Below, in pieces: positions 63,024 through 64,000 of a stretch of 64,000 nt of DNA (position 1 is its first letter; the number at the start of each line of letters is the position of its first letter). The translations under genes and the position numbers were made by a program. The DNA is from Paraburkholderia antibiotica. Its GTDB lineage: Bacteria; Pseudomonadota; Gammaproteobacteria; Burkholderiales; Burkholderiaceae. The notes under the pieces were generated by a model that saw nothing but the letters and a program-made list of their open reading frames with translations, was not told the origin of the DNA and did not search any database. The stretch lies in assembly GCF_012927125.1 (NCBI RefSeq), contig NZ_JABBFZ010000006.1, positions 62,001 to 126,000 of the forward strand. The letters run 5' to 3'.

Positions 63024-64000
63024 TTATGCGCGCGCTGCAACGAGCCTGGGCAATGCGAGGTCTGCAACGCGGTGTTTGTCGATGCTCCAGAGCCGGTCCA
63101 GCAGCGATCGCGCGGCGGTGGTGCCGATGACCGGCGTTGCCAGCTCAGTGAACTTGGCGTCGAGTTCAGCGTCGGTCAGTGGGGCTTCAGGGTCGCCGCG
63201 ACGATACGGTGCAAACGTCTCGACGGTGCGACCATCTTCGAGCGACACCGCCACCCGCGCGGCACGTTGCTTCGGGAACGCGGCCGTTAAGGTCGGGTCG
63301 GCAACGAGATCGACTTTTTCCATCAATGCCCGCAGGGGCTGCTCGGCAAGACGCGCGGGCTCGAATGCACTCAACCGCACCGAGCCGTATATCGCCGCGT
63401 GACTCATCACGTATGGCAGGCTGAAACGCGCCTCAAAGGCCGTTTGCGGTTTGCGGATACCCGCCACATCGAGCGCTGCCGCATACGTCCGCACGGTGAC
63501 TTTGCGGATCGCGTCAGTTTTGAAGTCGTGCTCGCGCTTCAGTTCGAGCAACGCGTCGATCGCAGCGAAGGTATGCCCGCAGCAGCCGTGATTTTTCTGT
63601 GTGATTCGCTCGATATTGAATTGCACGCCCAGGCCGTCGGTCACGCCGTCCCAGTTCGGCGACTCGCATAATGCCGCTCCGAATCCCGCCGCGCCTTCAA
63701 GGATGTCGGTCACGCCAGTCAGGCCCGCCGCTGCGCCTTGCGCCGCGCGCACGCCCACGGCGGCGGCGTGTCCGGCATGCAGCGCTTTGGTCATGGCATC
63801 GGAGCGGAACGCCTGCTGGAGGCCGGAGGCGAACGTCGCCGCCGTGGCCATTGCGTGACGAGCGACGTCGCTGGAGGCCGGGGCGGTCAATAGCGCTCCC
63901 GCGGCGGCGGCGCCGAAGCTGCCCACCGTTCCGGTCGTATGGAAGAAGCGGTAGTGGGCGGGCTGCACGGCGGCGCCAATGCGCGTCGAGACTTCGTAGC
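63024..64000 (-). CDS. MmgE/PrpD family protein, partial (5' end off the right edge)
   Basis: The frame stays open from the right edge (YEVSTRIGAAV...) to the stop at 63024, giving about 325 residues of the C-terminal part. MmgE/PrpD features: THGTVGSFGAAAA-like FHTTGTVGSFGAAAAG, FGAALCESPNWD, and KNHGCCGHTFAAIDALLEL. Members are 2-methylcitrate dehydratases, but many act on other hydroxy acids. Neighbouring acyl-CoA genes and the LysR suggest a carboxylic acid catabolic locus. Confidence 0.92.
   Translation of the reverse strand, partial: YEVSTRIGAAVQPAHYRFFHTTGTVGSFGAAAAGALLTAPASSDVARHAMATAATFASGLQQAFRSDAMTKALHAGHAAAVGVRAAQGAAAGLTGVTDILEGAAGFGAALCESPNWDGVTDGLGVQFNIERITQKNHGCCGHTFAAIDALLELKREHDFKTDAIRKVTVRTYAAALDVAGIRKPQTAFEARFSLPYVMSHAAIYGSVRLSAFEPARLAEQPLRALMEKVDLVADPTLTAAFPKQRAARVAVSLEDGRTVETFAPYRRGDPEAPLTDAELDAKFTELATPVIGTTAARSLLDRLWSIDKHRVADLALPRLVAARA

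Overview
The window reads as an accessory, regulator-dense stretch of a high-GC betaproteobacterium, most likely Burkholderia/Paraburkholderia/Caballeronia. The reasons are the GC-rich coding bias, six LysR-type regulators, a fused indolepyruvate ferredoxin oxidoreductase, MHS/ACS-type MFS carriers and CoA-dependent catabolic operons typical of those genomes. This is inference from gene content, and no rRNA, tRNA, intact insertion sequence or CRISPR array was seen. The species and replicon cannot be fixed from the sequence.

Layout. 1-6.4 kb: an alpha/beta hydrolase (cut by the left edge) divergent from a LysR gene, then a fused 2-oxoacid:ferredoxin oxidoreductase divergent from a second LysR gene. 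6.5-10.1 kb: an unusual secreted fusion (bufferin-like DUF2282 + cytochrome c + SUMF1) translationally coupled to a LysR gene, and a second related LysR gene. 10.5-16.1 kb: a six-gene operon of a haem-oxygenase-like diiron protein, PLP aminotransferase, 4-OT tautomerase, GST, cyclase-family hydrolase and MFS carrier. It looks like an uncharacterised small-molecule pathway. 16.1-17.5 kb: gene-poor and AT-rich.

17.5-34.7 kb: a type I secretion island. A Sel1-like lipoprotein gene plus the N-terminal part of a lipase gene occurs three times in tandem. The first two lipase copies are broken; the third continues into a 2657-residue exoprotein (lipase, LysM, EF-hand/RTX, subtilisin-like, P domain, four Ig-like repeats, RTX-related C-terminus). 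HlyB-, HlyD- and TolC-like genes follow. Among the three copies the lipoprotein C-terminal half and the lipase N-terminus vary together while both flanks are nearly identical, which suggests a co-diversifying partner pair.

34.9-44.7 kb: an MNIO (DUF692)/DUF2063 pair without a local precursor gene, an IclR-cupin pair facing an MFS gene with twin palindromic operators, and a CoA-transferase/enoyl-CoA hydratase/MFS operon with a divergent LysR gene. 45.0-52.8 kb: a compact seven-gene operon (EctB-like aminotransferase, amine N-hydroxylase, APH-like kinase, ATP-grasp ligase, MFS, GST, HAD phosphatase). It is a strong candidate for an undescribed N-hydroxylated 2,4-diaminobutyrate metabolite. 53.5-56.3 kb: an OmpR-type response regulator and a LysM-FecR protein. 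56.5-57.8 kb: a hisC paralogue behind a four-histidine leader peptide and terminator, i.e. an apparent histidine attenuator. 58.6-64 kb: acyl-CoA dehydrogenase and NDP-forming acyl-CoA synthetase, a divergent LysR gene with a textbook T-N11-A operator, and an MmgE/PrpD gene cut by the right edge.
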